From Bacteroidota bacterium (lineage in GTDB: Bacteria > Bacteroidota > Bacteroidia > Chitinophagales > Chitinophagaceae): a DNA stretch of 64,000 nt. The stretch is from the NCBI GenBank assembly GCA_018266455.1, contig JAFEAJ010000022.1, positions 153,235 to 217,234 of the forward strand, in the 5' to 3' direction. The position numbers were made by a program, and so were the translations under genes. Each line of letters begins with the position of its first letter. The first letter of the stretch is position 1. Under the pieces are notes generated by a model, which saw only the letters and a list, made by a program, of their open reading frames with translations, did no database searches and was not told where the DNA came from. Shown here in pieces: positions 42,240 through 52,251 of this stretch.

Positions 42240-43865
42240 ATGAAACATTTATTCCTTACCATTATCATAGCTTGCCTGTTTTGCTATGCGAATGCACAGG
42301 TGAATTTTACTTCTTCAAACCTCCCGGTTATAGTAATCAATACAAACGGGCAGCAAATTGCAGATGAGCCCAAGATAACTGCCGATATGGGCATCATTAA
42401 TAATGGAGAAGGCATGCGCAACAACATCACCGATAGCTTTAATGAATACAATGGAAAAATCGGCATTGAGGTGCGGGGGCAGTCATCACAAATGTTCCCT
42501 ATGAAATCTTACAGTATCGAATTGAGAGATGACAATGGAGCAAGCATAAACAAATCTTTGTTTGGCCTGCCAGGCGAAAGCGACTGGGTAATGTACGCGC
42601 CGTATACCGACAAAACATTGATGCGCAATTTTCTTGCCTATACCATGTCGAACAACCTGGGCCATTGGGCTGCACATTGCCGCTTTGCCGAAGTTGTGTT
42701 GAACGGGAATTATATAGGCATATACCTGTTTATGGAAAAAATAAAAAGAGGCAGCGGGCGCGTGAACATAAAAAAGATAAGCGATAAGGACAATAATGGT
42801 GATGCAGTTACAGGAGGTTATATTTTCAGTATTGATAAACAGGCAGATGGCTGGTTCTCCAACTATCCTGCTGCCAACAGCAACAAAGCATACCCGCAGT
42901 TTTCCTATGTTTACCCAAAACTGAAGAATATAACACCAGCACAAAAAAATTATATCGAAAGCTTTGTAGATAGCTTTGAAAATGCGCTGCACGGGAACGA
43001 TTTCCAGGACAGCAATGCAGGCTTTAGAAAATATGCGGATGAGAATTCTTTTATTGATTACTTTATAGTGAACGAAGTGAGCAGGAATGTTGATGGGTAC
43101 AGGCTAAGCACTTATCTGTACAAAGACCGGAACAGCATCAATAGCAAAATTTATGCAGGCCCCGTGTGGGATTATGACCTGGCGTTCCGGAATGCCAATT
43201 ATTGCGATGGCAGCTTAACTATGGGCTGGGCATACCAGTTCAATACGGTTTGCCCGGGAGATTACTGGCAAGTTCCCTTTTGGTGGAACAGGTTCATGGA
43301 AGACACTGTTTTTAAATCAAACTTATTTTGCCGATGGAAACAGGCAAGACAGGATGTTTTGAGCCTTACTTACATCAATCAGTTAATCGATTCTATAAGC
43401 GGGCTTTTATCAGAAGCACAGGCAAGGCATTTTGCACAATGGCCCATACTTGGGTCTTATATTTGGCCGAACGCAAGCCCCATACCTACAACCTACGATG
43501 GCGAGATCAGTGCTTTAAAAACATGGCTCGCAGCAAGAATAGGATGGCTTGACCTGAATATGATAGAAACAGGAAAGTGTATGACCGTTCTGCCTTCATT
43601 TACAGGATCAATGGAGCTTTTAACTGCAAATCCTTTTCGCGACATTAACCTGGCTGCGCTGTACAGCACAATGCCCCAAACCATTTACATAATAATGGTA
43701 GATGTTTCGGGCAGGACAATTGCCAATACAAGTTTGCAAGCCGTACGAGGGAGAAACAGTTTGCCTCCTGGCGGAAAGTTCAATAACGTGGCCCGTGGCA
43801 CCTACTTCATCAAACTGATGAACAATGCAGGAGAAAGGAAAGTATATAAGTTGGTGCGTGAATGA
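42240..43865 (+). CDS. Secreted CotH-kinase-family protein with T9SS-type C-terminal domain
   Basis: A 541-residue protein with a signal peptide ending near CYANAQ. The CotH domain covers about 60-370 (VRGQSSQMFPMKSYSIEL, LMRNFLAYTMS, GIYLFMEKIKRG, FIDYFIVNEVSRN, GPVWDYDLAF). The last 75 residues look like a type A sorting domain for the type IX secretion system (VDVSGRTIAN, ARGTYFIKLMNNAGERKVYK). CotH proteins phosphorylate secreted proteins in spore formers; in Bacteroidota the role is unclear. Confidence 0.87.
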   Translation: MKHLFLTIIIACLFCYANAQVNFTSSNLPVIVINTNGQQIADEPKITADMGIINNGEGMRNNITDSFNEYNGKIGIEVRGQSSQMFPMKSYSIELRDDNGASINKSLFGLPGESDWVMYAPYTDKTLMRNFLAYTMSNNLGHWAAHCRFAEVVLNGNYIGIYLFMEKIKRGSGRVNIKKISDKDNNGDAVTGGYIFSIDKQADGWFSNYPAANSNKAYPQFSYVYPKLKNITPAQKNYIESFVDSFENALHGNDFQDSNAGFRKYADENSFIDYFIVNEVSRNVDGYRLSTYLYKDRNSINSKIYAGPVWDYDLAFRNANYCDGSLTMGWAYQFNTVCPGDYWQVPFWWNRFMEDTVFKSNLFCRWKQARQDVLSLTYINQLIDSISGLLSEAQARHFAQWPILGSYIWPNASPIPTTYDGEISALKTWLAARIGWLDLNMIETGKCMTVLPSFTGSMELLTANPFRDINLAALYSTMPQTIYIIMVDVSGRTIANTSLQAVRGRNSLPPGGKFNNVARGTYFIKLMNNAGERKVYKLVRE

Positions 43866-43978
43866 CCATCTCCTTTTTATAAAGATTGCCTCCCACTTCC
43901 TGAAAATATTTTTGTAGAACAGGAATGAAAGAAATTTCAATACACAGAAAACCTTTCGTGGAGCGTGAAAATTGATTT

Positions 43979-44512
43979 ATGAATAATTCAAAAGGATTGC
44001 CCATAACTGTGCGTCTTGCAAAAAAGAACGAAGCTGGCTTAATTGCAGACATCAGCCGCCGCACTTTTTTTGACACGTTTGCAGCTCACAACAGCGAAGA
44101 AAACATGAACAAGTTCATGAGCCAACAATTTAGCAGAGAGATGCTGATGGCTGAAGTGGGGCGCCCTGAAAATATTTTTTTGTTGGCTTCATTAAACGGC
44201 GAAACTGTTGGTTATGCAAAAATGAGCGAAAGCAAAAAGCCTCCCGGATTAGCCAATGACAGCGCAATCGAAATTATAAGGATTTATGCCGAACAACAAT
44301 CCATTGGAAGAGGTGTAGGGAAAGCGCTAATGGAAAAGTGTATTGAAATGGCTAAAGAGAAAAACAAAAAAACAATCTGGCTTGGGGTGTGGGAGCACAA
44401 CACAACGGCTATCCTGTTCTATACAAAATTCGGGTTTACTAAATTCGGCACACATATTTTTATGCTGGGCGATGATGCGCAAACAGATTTTTTGATGATG
44501 AAAGGTTTATAG
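43979..44512 (+). CDS. GNAT-family N-acetyltransferase
   Basis: A 177-residue GNAT protein. The acetyl-CoA-binding segment is EIIRIYAEQQSIGRGVGKAL, followed by WLGVWEHNTTAILFYTKFGF, the usual motif B. It acetylates an unknown amine, and the profile recalls polyamine or PaiA-like members. Confidence 0.87.
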   Translation: MNNSKGLPITVRLAKKNEAGLIADISRRTFFDTFAAHNSEENMNKFMSQQFSREMLMAEVGRPENIFLLASLNGETVGYAKMSESKKPPGLANDSAIEIIRIYAEQQSIGRGVGKALMEKCIEMAKEKNKKTIWLGVWEHNTTAILFYTKFGFTKFGTHIFMLGDDAQTDFLMMKGL

Positions 44513-44543
44513 CCTGCCATCATATTCAATCCCAGGGGCCATT

Positions 44544-45374
44544 TCATTCTGCCAGCTTAATCCCGTTTTCCGTAAAGCTTATTCTGCGTTGTTTATACAA
44601 ACTTCCTGTTGCCATTTTAAAAGTTTTTTTGCTCATGCCAAAAAAGGAATAGATGTCTTCCGGCAAAGATTTGTCGTGGTAGGGAAGATAACCATTGTTC
44701 TCGTGCAGCAGCCTTAGTATCTTGTCGGTCTCCTCTTCTACCCTGCCGTAACCGGGCCTACCGGCTGCCACATCAATTTTATTATCCGGCAATACTTGTT
44801 TGATAAATCCTTTGAACCTATCGCCAACCTGTATATTCCTGTACACCTCATTAAAATGCAGCACACCGGTATGCTGGTTATTGATGATCATCAAATAACC
44901 AATATCAGTTCTCCGGTACACAATAAGGTCAACAATTTCTTTTTCTTTTACAGCCAGGGTTTCATTACTCAGGAATGCATCTATTTTTTCCGTGGCCGCG
45001 AGCCTTCCTGTTTGCTCATCGAGGTAAATTTTTACTAAGTAATCGCCATTGGGCACCATCCTGCCCAGTTGTTGCGACTTTGGCACAAACAAGTCTTTCA
45101 TCAGGCCCATGTCAAGAAACGCGCCTTGTGGTGTAGCGCTAACTGCCCGCAGTTTCACAATATCGCCAAGTATCCCTTTTGGTTGTTGCGTAGTAGCAAT
45201 CATCCTGCCTTCACTGTCGTGATATAAAAATACATCCAGCACATCGCCCGCCTTTGCTCCTTTCGGCACAAACCTTTTGGGCAAAAGAATACCATCTTTC
45301 CCGTCATCAAGGTATAAGCCAACAGCCGTTTGCCTTATTGCTTTGAGTTTATTGTACGTACCGATCCTTGTCAT
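44544..45374 (-). CDS. S1-like RNA-binding protein, CvfB family
   Basis: From the ATG at 45374 it has 276 residues with tandem S1-type OB folds and a C-terminal winged helix (GFIKQVLPDNKIDV, YHDKSLPEDIYSFFGMSKKT). Motifs LLPKRFVPKGAKAGD and DLFVPKSQQ match CvfB/YitL. It probably binds RNA. The frame is open to 45416, but the conserved start MTRIGTYNKL is at 45374. Confidence 0.85.
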   Translation of the reverse strand: MTRIGTYNKLKAIRQTAVGLYLDDGKDGILLPKRFVPKGAKAGDVLDVFLYHDSEGRMIATTQQPKGILGDIVKLRAVSATPQGAFLDMGLMKDLFVPKSQQLGRMVPNGDYLVKIYLDEQTGRLAATEKIDAFLSNETLAVKEKEIVDLIVYRRTDIGYLMIINNQHTGVLHFNEVYRNIQVGDRFKGFIKQVLPDNKIDVAAGRPGYGRVEEETDKILRLLHENNGYLPYHDKSLPEDIYSFFGMSKKTFKMATGSLYKQRRISFTENGIKLAE

Positions 45375-45557
45375 ATATACCAAGTTAGGGCATAAAGATA
45401 TTATTGAAGCCATCAACCAAAAAAAACATCAATAATTTCAGGATACCAATACCGCAAGAGAAGAAATGCTTAGCCCCAGCTGCATTATACACGTTAGCAA
45501 AGCACTGAAATTGATAAACAATGATCCCAGGTCAAATCGTTGCGTGCAGCGCACCAG

Positions 45558-46787
45558 CTACCATGCTGCTGAAACGATTGACTTGGCAGCAATAAACCCG
45601 CTTGTCCAGGCATGTTGAAAATTAAAGCCGCCTGTTATGCCATCCACATCCATCACCTCCCCGGCAAAAAATAAATTGGGAACGACTTTGCTTTGCATGG
45701 TATTGGCATCGATCTCCGACAGTTCAATGCCTCCGGCAGTTACAAACTCTTCTTTAAAAACAGTTTTGCCCTTTACTTCAACATGCTGGCCCAATAAATT
45801 TTGAATGAGCATGTTTTGCGGTTTTGCAGGCAAATCTGCCCAGCGCATATTTTCAGTTATACCTGACTGTTGCAAGAAATACTGCCATAACCTTTGTGGC
45901 AACCCGAATTGATTTTTTTTTATGATTTTTTGTGGGCCATGCTGGTTTCTTAATTCACGGAATTCTTCCTTCATTGTATGTTCGTTATAACCAGGGAGCC
46001 AGTTCAAGGTAATCCCGAATTCATAATTCCTGGAAGCGAGCTCTTTTGCTCCCCAAGCTGATGATCGCAATACAGCCGGGCCGCTCAGGCCCCAATGCGT
46101 GATCAGTACCGGCCCCCGCCCCGATGTTTTTGATCCGACTATTTTTATATGCACATCCTGAACAGAGACGCCCATTAATTTGGTAACAGGATTGTTCGGC
46201 AAGTTGAAAGTGAACAAAGAAGGGGCAGGTTCTATAATATGATGCCCTAATTTTATCATCCATCCAAACATGGAAGGTTTTGGATAACCGCCTGTAGCGA
46301 TGCAAAGAAAATCGGAAGCCAGGAGCCGAGAGCCGGAAATTGCGACATGAAAAATATTGCCCGATTTTTCAACTTTATGAACTTCGCAATTTAGCAATAG
46401 CTCAACTCCATATTTATTTGCTTCGCTAAAAAAGCCATCAACAATCGTTTGTGAAGAATCTGTTACCGGGAACATTCTGCCGTCTTCTTCTGTCTTCAGC
46501 ATTACGCCTCTTTCCTTAAACCATTCTATTGTATCAATAGCAGAAAACTGGTGAAATGTTTTTTTTACAAAATGCTGGCCGCGAGGATAGCTTTTGGCCA
46601 TTTCATCAATATCAGCACAGGCATGGGTTACATTGCAACGCCCGCCGCCGCTCACTTTAACTTTACTTAATGGCTTTGAAGATTTTTCAAGAACAATTAC
46701 TTTCAGGCCACGGCCCATTCTTGCTGCATTCACTGCACAAAAGAAGCCAGCCGCCCCGCCGCCGATCACGATTAATGTTTTTGGCAT
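45558..46787 (-). CDS. HI0933/BaiN-like NAD(P)/FAD-dependent oxidoreductase
   Basis: A 409-residue flavoprotein. The N-terminal Rossmann motif is GGGAAGFFCAV, followed by KVSGGGRCNVTHA, MFPVTDSSQTIV and C-terminal GEVMDVDGITGGFNFQHAW, all typical of this family. It is probably a cytoplasmic reductase with unknown substrate. It lies 39 bases after map on the same strand, where infA would be expected in many relatives. Confidence 0.88.
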   Translation of the reverse strand: MPKTLIVIGGGAAGFFCAVNAARMGRGLKVIVLEKSSKPLSKVKVSGGGRCNVTHACADIDEMAKSYPRGQHFVKKTFHQFSAIDTIEWFKERGVMLKTEEDGRMFPVTDSSQTIVDGFFSEANKYGVELLLNCEVHKVEKSGNIFHVAISGSRLLASDFLCIATGGYPKPSMFGWMIKLGHHIIEPAPSLFTFNLPNNPVTKLMGVSVQDVHIKIVGSKTSGRGPVLITHWGLSGPAVLRSSAWGAKELASRNYEFGITLNWLPGYNEHTMKEEFRELRNQHGPQKIIKKNQFGLPQRLWQYFLQQSGITENMRWADLPAKPQNMLIQNLLGQHVEVKGKTVFKEEFVTAGGIELSEIDANTMQSKVVPNLFFAGEVMDVDGITGGFNFQHAWTSGFIAAKSIVSAAW

Positions 46788-46826
46788 ATTTATTACCGGG
46801 TGAGGTTATTGGCATGAAAATGTTTT

Positions 46827-47645
46827 TCAAGCCCCGACAGTTGCCTGATGGGCCAAAAACAAATTGGGGTTTTCTTTTTCAGCGGCTTCAATAATGCTGT
46901 AATCTGAAAGTATGTCGGGCTTGTTTTTCTGAACATGCACATCATGCTCAAAATGTACAGAAATTTTATGGTCTTTAGTACGAACTGTCCATCCGTCTTC
47001 ATCAGTATACACGTCTTTGCTGCCAAGATTGATCATCGGCTCAATGGCAAGGACCAGTCCTTCTTTCATTTTTTTACCACTGCCCCGTTTGCCATAATTC
47101 GGCACCTGTGGGTCTTCATGAAGGCTTCTTCCTAGGCCATGCCCAACCAGCTCCCTCACTACACCATAGCCATATTTTTTTTCAGTGTGTTCCTGGATGG
47201 CGTAAGAAATATCGCCAACATAATTGCCTGCAATGGCTTTTTCAATGCCCTTATATAAAGATTCTTTTGTAACGCAAACCAGCCGGGCAGCTTCATCGCT
47301 AATTTCCCCCAACACAAATGTGTAAGCGTGATCGCCATGATAACCATTCTTCACAACACCAATATCAATAGAAACCACATCTCCTTCTCTTAATTCATTT
47401 TTATTAGGGAAGCCATGCACTACCACATCGTTGACTGAAATACAGGAGTTAAATGGATAACCATTATAATTCAGGAAAGATGGGATGCCGCCATGATCTT
47501 TTATAAAATCACCAATAAATGTATCGAGCGAGGCAGAAGTTATCCCTGGCTTCAGGATATTTGCGACTTCGGCGAGGGTTTTGCTTACGAGCAAAGCACT
47601 TTGCCGCATCAGTTCAACCTCCGCCAGTGTTTTATAATAAATCAT
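46827..47645 (-). CDS. map: Methionine aminopeptidase type I
   Basis: A 272-residue enzyme. Metal-binding residues appear in VSIDIGVVKNGYHGDHAYTF (two Asp), GHGLGRSLHEDPQVPNYG (His), AIEPMINLG (Glu) and HFEHDVHV (Glu). It removes initiator Met. It is 244 bases after secY, separated by hairpins. The C-terminus is about 20 residues longer than short forms. Confidence 0.94.
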   Translation of the reverse strand: MIYYKTLAEVELMRQSALLVSKTLAEVANILKPGITSASLDTFIGDFIKDHGGIPSFLNYNGYPFNSCISVNDVVVHGFPNKNELREGDVVSIDIGVVKNGYHGDHAYTFVLGEISDEAARLVCVTKESLYKGIEKAIAGNYVGDISYAIQEHTEKKYGYGVVRELVGHGLGRSLHEDPQVPNYGKRGSGKKMKEGLVLAIEPMINLGSKDVYTDEDGWTVRTKDHKISVHFEHDVHVQKNKPDILSDYSIIEAAEKENPNLFLAHQATVGA

Positions 47646-47698
47646 TTTGTGAGCAGTGAATGTTTTTCGTCAGAAACTTTATACTGTTATGTTTTATT

Positions 47699-47748
47699 GT
47701 GTTGCTGCGCCAGTAAGCATAACACCAGAGGCGCAATAGCAGCAACAC
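47699..47748. repeat. Perfect inverted repeat between secY and map
   Basis: GTGTTGCTGC (47699-47708) pairs with GCAGCAACAC (47739-47748), with additional GCGCC/GGCGC pairing inside the loop. No U-run follows, so a transcript-stabilising or regulatory stem is as likely as a terminator. Confidence 0.6.
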
Positions 47749-47835
47749 TGTTCAGCACAACTGCCCTCCTTTTCAAATCATCAGCCACAGCCTTCAAGCT
47801 TAATCAACTCTGCTTGCTGTTTGTTATTACAAATA

Positions 47836-47863
47836 AGCCTGCCAGGGGTTCACCTAACAGGCT
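47836..47863 (-). terminator. Possible secY terminator
   Basis: On the minus strand AGCCTG and CAGGCT pair around a 16-base loop with some inner pairing, followed by TATTTGT. It lies about 25 bases past the secY stop. The U-run is weak. Confidence 0.45.
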
Positions 47864-47888
47864 CATAAAAAATATTGAAGCAGCTTTT

Positions 47889-49232
47889 TTAGATCACCGC
47901 GCCGGAAATGGTCGAAGACTGGCGGCCCTGGATCCTTCCGCTCTTCATAAGGCCATCATACTGGCGCATGAGCAACTGGGTTTCTACCTGCTGCAGTGTG
48001 TCGAGGATAACGCCCACCATAATCAGCAATGATGTGCCACCAAAGAATGATGCGAAAGACTGGGTCACGCCAAGGCGCTGTGCAAAGCCCGGGAGTATGC
48101 CGATAATGCCCAGCAAAATTGCCCCGGGGAAAGTAATCTTATCCATCACAGAACCGATATAATCTGCCGTAGGCTGGCCTGGCTTAACGCCCGGAATAAA
48201 GCCATTGCTGCGCTTAAGGTCTTCAGAAATCTGTTTCGGGTTAAAAATTAAAGCAGTATAGAGGAAGGTAAAAAGCACCACGATCACTCCATAAATAATC
48301 ATGTGCAGGTAGTCTTTGGGATCTGAAAATATTCTTGATATCCCTTCTTTGTTCTCAAAACTGGTATAAGAAATCAATGTGGGCAGGAACATGATTGCCT
48401 GGGCAAAAATGATTGGCATCACCCCTGCGCTGTTCACTTTCAAAGGCAAAAACTGCCTTGCTCCACCAAACTGTTTATTGCCGATAATTTGTTTGGCATA
48501 GTTTACCGGCACTTTGCGCACGCCCTGGATCAGCTCAATAAGGCCCATGTTTATTAAAACAAAAATAGCGACCTCAATTACGAAAATCAATATGCCTCCG
48601 CTACCGATTGCCAGCTTAGCGGTGAGCTCCTGCCTGAAAGCGCTTGGGAGCCTGGCCAAAATCCCGATCATAATAATCAGTGATGTGCCATTGCCTAATC
48701 CTTTATCTGTAATTTTTTCGCCCAGCCACATTACAAACAAGGTGCCTGCTGTGAGCACGATAGGCGTGGTGATCCATAAATAAGCTGAGAAAGAGTCGAT
48801 CACTGCATCTTTTGCCATCGTTCTCAGGTAAGTAACATACGCATAAGCCTGAACGAAGGTAACAATCACTGTTAGGTACCTTGTCCACTGGTTGATTTTC
48901 TTTCTGCCGCTTTCTCCTTCTTTTTGTACTTTCTGCATTTGGGGAACAAGGATTGTCATCAATTGCATGAAAATAGAAGCAGATATATAAGGCATAATGC
49001 CAAGCGCCACGATAGAGGCCTGCAGAAAAGCGCCACCGGAAAAGGCGTCAATCAGCCCAAGCGCACCGCTTTTTGCTCCAGATAAGCTGCTGAGCTTGTG
49101 CGGGTCAATGCCGGGCAGGGTAATGTACGTGCAAACCCTGAAAATAAACACCAAAAGCAAAGTAGTGAGTATCTTACTTTTCAAGTCTTCGATGGCCCAG
49201 ATATTCTTTAATGTTTGGATCAGCTTCTTCAC
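47889..49232 (-). CDS. secY: Preprotein translocase subunit SecY
   Basis: A 447-residue protein with ten membrane helices. It shows TYITLPGIDP, a plug-region LGLIDAFSGGAFLQASIVALG, GNGTSLIIMIGI and the C-terminal IMVGVILDTLQQVETQL. It forms the protein-conducting channel of the inner membrane. It follows rplO with a 74-base gap holding a terminator-like hairpin. Confidence 0.96.
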   Translation of the reverse strand: MKKLIQTLKNIWAIEDLKSKILTTLLLVFIFRVCTYITLPGIDPHKLSSLSGAKSGALGLIDAFSGGAFLQASIVALGIMPYISASIFMQLMTILVPQMQKVQKEGESGRKKINQWTRYLTVIVTFVQAYAYVTYLRTMAKDAVIDSFSAYLWITTPIVLTAGTLFVMWLGEKITDKGLGNGTSLIIMIGILARLPSAFRQELTAKLAIGSGGILIFVIEVAIFVLINMGLIELIQGVRKVPVNYAKQIIGNKQFGGARQFLPLKVNSAGVMPIIFAQAIMFLPTLISYTSFENKEGISRIFSDPKDYLHMIIYGVIVVLFTFLYTALIFNPKQISEDLKRSNGFIPGVKPGQPTADYIGSVMDKITFPGAILLGIIGILPGFAQRLGVTQSFASFFGGTSLLIMVGVILDTLQQVETQLLMRQYDGLMKSGRIQGRQSSTISGAVI

Positions 49233-49267
49233 AAATGTTGCAATTTTTTTATTTGGGAACCAAAATC

Positions 49268-49290
49268 AAAAAGGCGCATTTTATGCGCCT
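49268..49290 (-). terminator. Terminator-like hairpin between rplO and secY
   Basis: On the minus strand AGGCGCAT pairs with ATGCGCCT around three bases, followed by TTTTT. It could attenuate transcription into secY. Confidence 0.65.
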
Positions 49291-49306
49291 CGCAAGTTAC
49301 ACAAAA

Positions 49307-49756
49307 TTATTTTAGAATTTCTACTGTGCCCCCGGCTTCTTCAATAGCTGTTTTTGCATTTGCGCTTACCGCATTTACTTTGAAAGCGATTTTGCTTTTT
49401 AATTCGCCATTACCAAGAATTTTAACTATGGAAGTTTGGCTGATGAGGCCATTGATGTATAAGTTTTCCGGAGAAAATTCTTTGATGTTGTATTTTTCAA
49501 CAAGATGGTCCACCTGGCCAAGATTGAAAATACTGTATTCTATCCTGCGGGTGTTTTTGAAGCCACGTTTTGGCAGCCTTCTCTGGATTGGCATCTGGCC
49601 GCCTTCATGCGCCATTTTATTTTTAAACCCTGACCGGCTCTGGTGGCCCTTATTGCCTTTTGTAGACGTTCCGCCTTTGCCCGAAGCTTCACCGCGGCCT
49701 AACCTTTTTTCTTTGTGGGTAGCGCCTTTTGCAGGCCTGATACTGTGCAATTTCAT
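49307..49756 (-). CDS. rplO: Large-subunit ribosomal protein uL15
   Basis: A 149-residue protein with the typical start MKLHSIRPAKGATHKEKRLG, the glycine-rich segment and a C-terminal KAKTAIEEAGGTVE-like helix region. It helps assemble the central part of the 50S subunit. It sits between rpmD and secY in the spc-type order. Confidence 0.95.
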   Translation of the reverse strand: MKLHSIRPAKGATHKEKRLGRGEASGKGGTSTKGNKGHQSRSGFKNKMAHEGGQMPIQRRLPKRGFKNTRRIEYSIFNLGQVDHLVEKYNIKEFSPENLYINGLISQTSIVKILGNGELKSKIAFKVNAVSANAKTAIEEAGGTVEILK

Positions 49757-49873
49757 TTTGTTTGATTTTGACTTAACGGGGAATCTCCCCTCGCTTATAA
49801 ATTTAATGACCTGGTAATTTGATAAATGAAACTTGATGAGCCAATAATCAAATTATCTATTTTACCAAAATAC

Positions 49874-50056
49874 CTATTTAATTTCTTCAACCTTTACCAA
49901 ATGCTCAACGGTGCGCACCATGCCCAGCACTTGCGGGGTGGCCTCCACTTCTTTTGTAGCATGCATTTTTTTTAAGCCCAAAGCTTTTAAAGTGAGCTTT
50001 TGGCGCTCAGGCCTGTCTATTCCACTTTTGATCTGAGTGATCCTGATTTTTTTCAT
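49874..50056 (-). CDS. rpmD: Large-subunit ribosomal protein uL30
   Basis: A 60-residue protein starting MKKIRITQIKSGIDRPERQ with the family pattern KALGLKKMHATKEV and PQVLGMVRTVEHLVKVEE. Length is normal. It is placed between rpsE and rplO. Confidence 0.94.
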   Translation of the reverse strand: MKKIRITQIKSGIDRPERQKLTLKALGLKKMHATKEVEATPQVLGMVRTVEHLVKVEEIK

Positions 50057-50116
50057 TGCATTATGATTATTATTCCGAAAGCCGCCAACTGAAAATTATT
50101 GGCTGCCGACTAAATC

Positions 50117-50635
50117 TTATCCATTAAAAACCTTCTTTAAGGACAAATGGCGCGTTTTTGCCACACTAACCGGTTCCCTCAACAAAGCCAATGCTTTAAA
50201 AGTGGCTTTTACCACATTATGGGGGTTTGCTGAACCAAGTGATTTTGCAAGGACATCTGTTACGCCAGCACTCTCCAACACGGCGCGCATGCTGCCCCCC
50301 GCGATCACACCGGTACCATGGGCGGCAGGTTTGATCAGCACTTTGGCAGCCCCTTCTTTTGCAAGCTGATCATGAGGAATGGTGCCATGAAAGATAGGAA
50401 CTTTGATCAGGTTCTTTTTTGCATCTTCAATCCCCTTGGTAATGGCTTCCTGTACTTCTTTAGCCTTCCCTAAGCCATGGCCCACCACGCCACTTTCATT
50501 GCCAACAACCACCAATGCTGAAAAACTAAATGCACGCCCGCCTTTTGTAGTTTTCACTACCCGGTTAATAGCAACCACCTTTTCTTTCAGCTCGAGGTCG
50601 CCTGCTTTTACTTTGCTTAAATTTACTTTTGACAT
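50117..50635 (-). CDS. rpsE: Small-subunit ribosomal protein uS5
   Basis: A 172-residue protein with the N-terminal double-stranded RNA-binding-like domain ([40 protein letters not shown]) and the C-terminal [21 protein letters not shown] domain. It affects decoding accuracy in the 30S subunit. Confidence 0.96.
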   Translation of the reverse strand: MSKVNLSKVKAGDLELKEKVVAINRVVKTTKGGRAFSFSALVVVGNESGVVGHGLGKAKEVQEAITKGIEDAKKNLIKVPIFHGTIPHDQLAKEGAAKVLIKPAAHGTGVIAGGSMRAVLESAGVTDVLAKSLGSANPHNVVKATFKALALLREPVSVAKTRHLSLKKVFNG

Positions 50636-50666
50636 TGTATGCTTTGAAAATTTTTCGATTATGATG

Positions 50667-51020
50667 TTAGAATTTCAATCCTCCCTCACGGGCTCCGTCG
50701 GCAACAGCTTTCACCCGGCCATGATAAAGATTGCCGCCACGGTCAAAAGTGCACTCTTTAATGCCAAGGTCGTTTGCTTTACGGGCTATTGCAGCCCCAA
50801 CCAATTTGCTTTTCTCGCTCTTAGTACCTTTTTGAGCAGAAATGGCTTTATCGCGTGAAGAAGCTGCCGCCAAAGTCTTCCCTTCATTATCATCTATCAA
50901 CTGCACGTATATATCGCTGTTGCTCCTGAACACCGATAATCTTGGCCTGCCGGAAGACCCAACCACCTTTTTACGGATGCGGTATTGGATCTTTTGCTTC
51001 TTAATAACTTTCTTGTCCAT
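50667..51020 (-). CDS. rplR: Large-subunit ribosomal protein uL18
   Basis: A 117-residue 5S rRNA-binding protein with [21 protein letters not shown] near the start and [20 protein letters not shown] at the end. Normal length. Confidence 0.96.
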   Translation of the reverse strand: MDKKVIKKQKIQYRIRKKVVGSSGRPRLSVFRSNSDIYVQLIDDNEGKTLAAASSRDKAISAQKGTKSEKSKLVGAAIARKANDLGIKECTFDRGGNLYHGRVKAVADGAREGGLKF

Positions 51021-51125
51021 GGTTTTTATTTTGCAATCCTGATACTGCCAGGATCTTTTGATTTGAAGATTCGTTAATAGTGCAATATTTCCATTTAGCT
51101 ATTGCGCTATTTTCGCATTATTAAA

Positions 51126-51680
51126 TTATTTGCCGGCAGCCTTACCAGCTTTCTTGCGTACCACTTCGCCAACATAGCGAACACCTTTCCCTTTGTAAGG
51201 CTCGGGCTTGCGCAGGCCCCTGATTTTAGCTGCAACCTGCCCTATCAGTTGTTTATCGATACCCTCCAGTGAAATTTTAGGATTTTCCCCCTTTTCCTGG
51301 GCGGTGGCCACTTTTAATTCTTTTGGGACTTCAAAAACAATGTTGTGAGAATAACCCAATGAAAGGTCAAGAAGGTTGCCCTGGTTAGACGCCTTAAAAC
51401 CAACTCCAATCAATTCCAATTGCCTTTTATAACCTTCCGTAACGCCTTTCACCATATTAGCAACAAGTGCACGGTATAACCCATGCAAAGCACGGTGGCG
51501 GATCTGGTCTGTTGGGCGGCTAAATTCAATATGGCCATCCTTTACTTCTGCTTTGATGTCGCGGTCGAGCGATTGCTTCAATTCGCCCTTCGGCCCCTTT
51601 ACAGTGATCATGTTATCAGCACTAACAGTGATGGTTACCCCAGATATTGCTTTTACCGGCATTCTTCCTATACGAGACAT
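51126..51680 (-). CDS. rplF: Large-subunit ribosomal protein uL6
   Basis: A 184-residue protein with the start MSRIGRMPV, duplicated uL6 domains, and the C-terminal signature PEPYKGKGVRY followed by KKAGK. It binds 23S rRNA near the factor-binding site. Confidence 0.96.
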   Translation of the reverse strand: MSRIGRMPVKAISGVTITVSADNMITVKGPKGELKQSLDRDIKAEVKDGHIEFSRPTDQIRHRALHGLYRALVANMVKGVTEGYKRQLELIGVGFKASNQGNLLDLSLGYSHNIVFEVPKELKVATAQEKGENPKISLEGIDKQLIGQVAAKIRGLRKPEPYKGKGVRYVGEVVRKKAGKAAGK

Positions 51681-51804
51681 AATAATTTGTTGTTTATTGT
51701 TTATTGTTTTTGTTCCGACCGATCAGCTATTATAGGAGAAAGCTTAATGTATCAAGAACAATGATCCAAAAATTTTCCAATCCTGTAAGCACATGTTCAT
51801 GCTA

Positions 51805-52203
51805 TTAATATACAAAGCACAGCACTTCGCCACCAACATTTTGCGCCTTTGCTTCTTTGTCTGTCATCACTCCTTTCGATGTAGAAATTATTGCGATGCC
51901 CAAGCCATTTTTGACACGTGTGAATTCCGTAGGGCTTGCATATTGGCGAAGCCCGGGCCTGCTGATCCTTTCCAGCGATTTGATCGCAGGCGCTTTGGTT
52001 TGGGGATCGTATTTCAATGCAATTTTGATGACGCCCTGTTTGCTGTCGTCCTCAAATTTGTATTTAAGAATATATCCTTTGTCGTATAAAATCTCAGTTA
52101 TACGTTTTTTCAGATTAGAAGCAGGTATCTCAACAATACGGTGATTGGCCATTTGCGCATTGCGCACTCTTGTCAAAAAATCTGCAATTGGATCTGTTAC
52201 CAT
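51805..52203 (-). CDS. rpsH: Small-subunit ribosomal protein uS8
   Basis: A 132-residue protein: [19 protein letters not shown] at the start, and the C-terminal [19 protein letters not shown] signature. It binds 16S rRNA helix 21; in other bacteria it represses the spc operon. Confidence 0.96.
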   Translation of the reverse strand: MVTDPIADFLTRVRNAQMANHRIVEIPASNLKKRITEILYDKGYILKYKFEDDSKQGVIKIALKYDPQTKAPAIKSLERISRPGLRQYASPTEFTRVKNGLGIAIISTSKGVMTDKEAKAQNVGGEVLCFVY

Positions 52204-52251
52204 TTTTATTACTTTGAATAATTTTAAAAAAAATCATTTGTTGCCGGCTGC

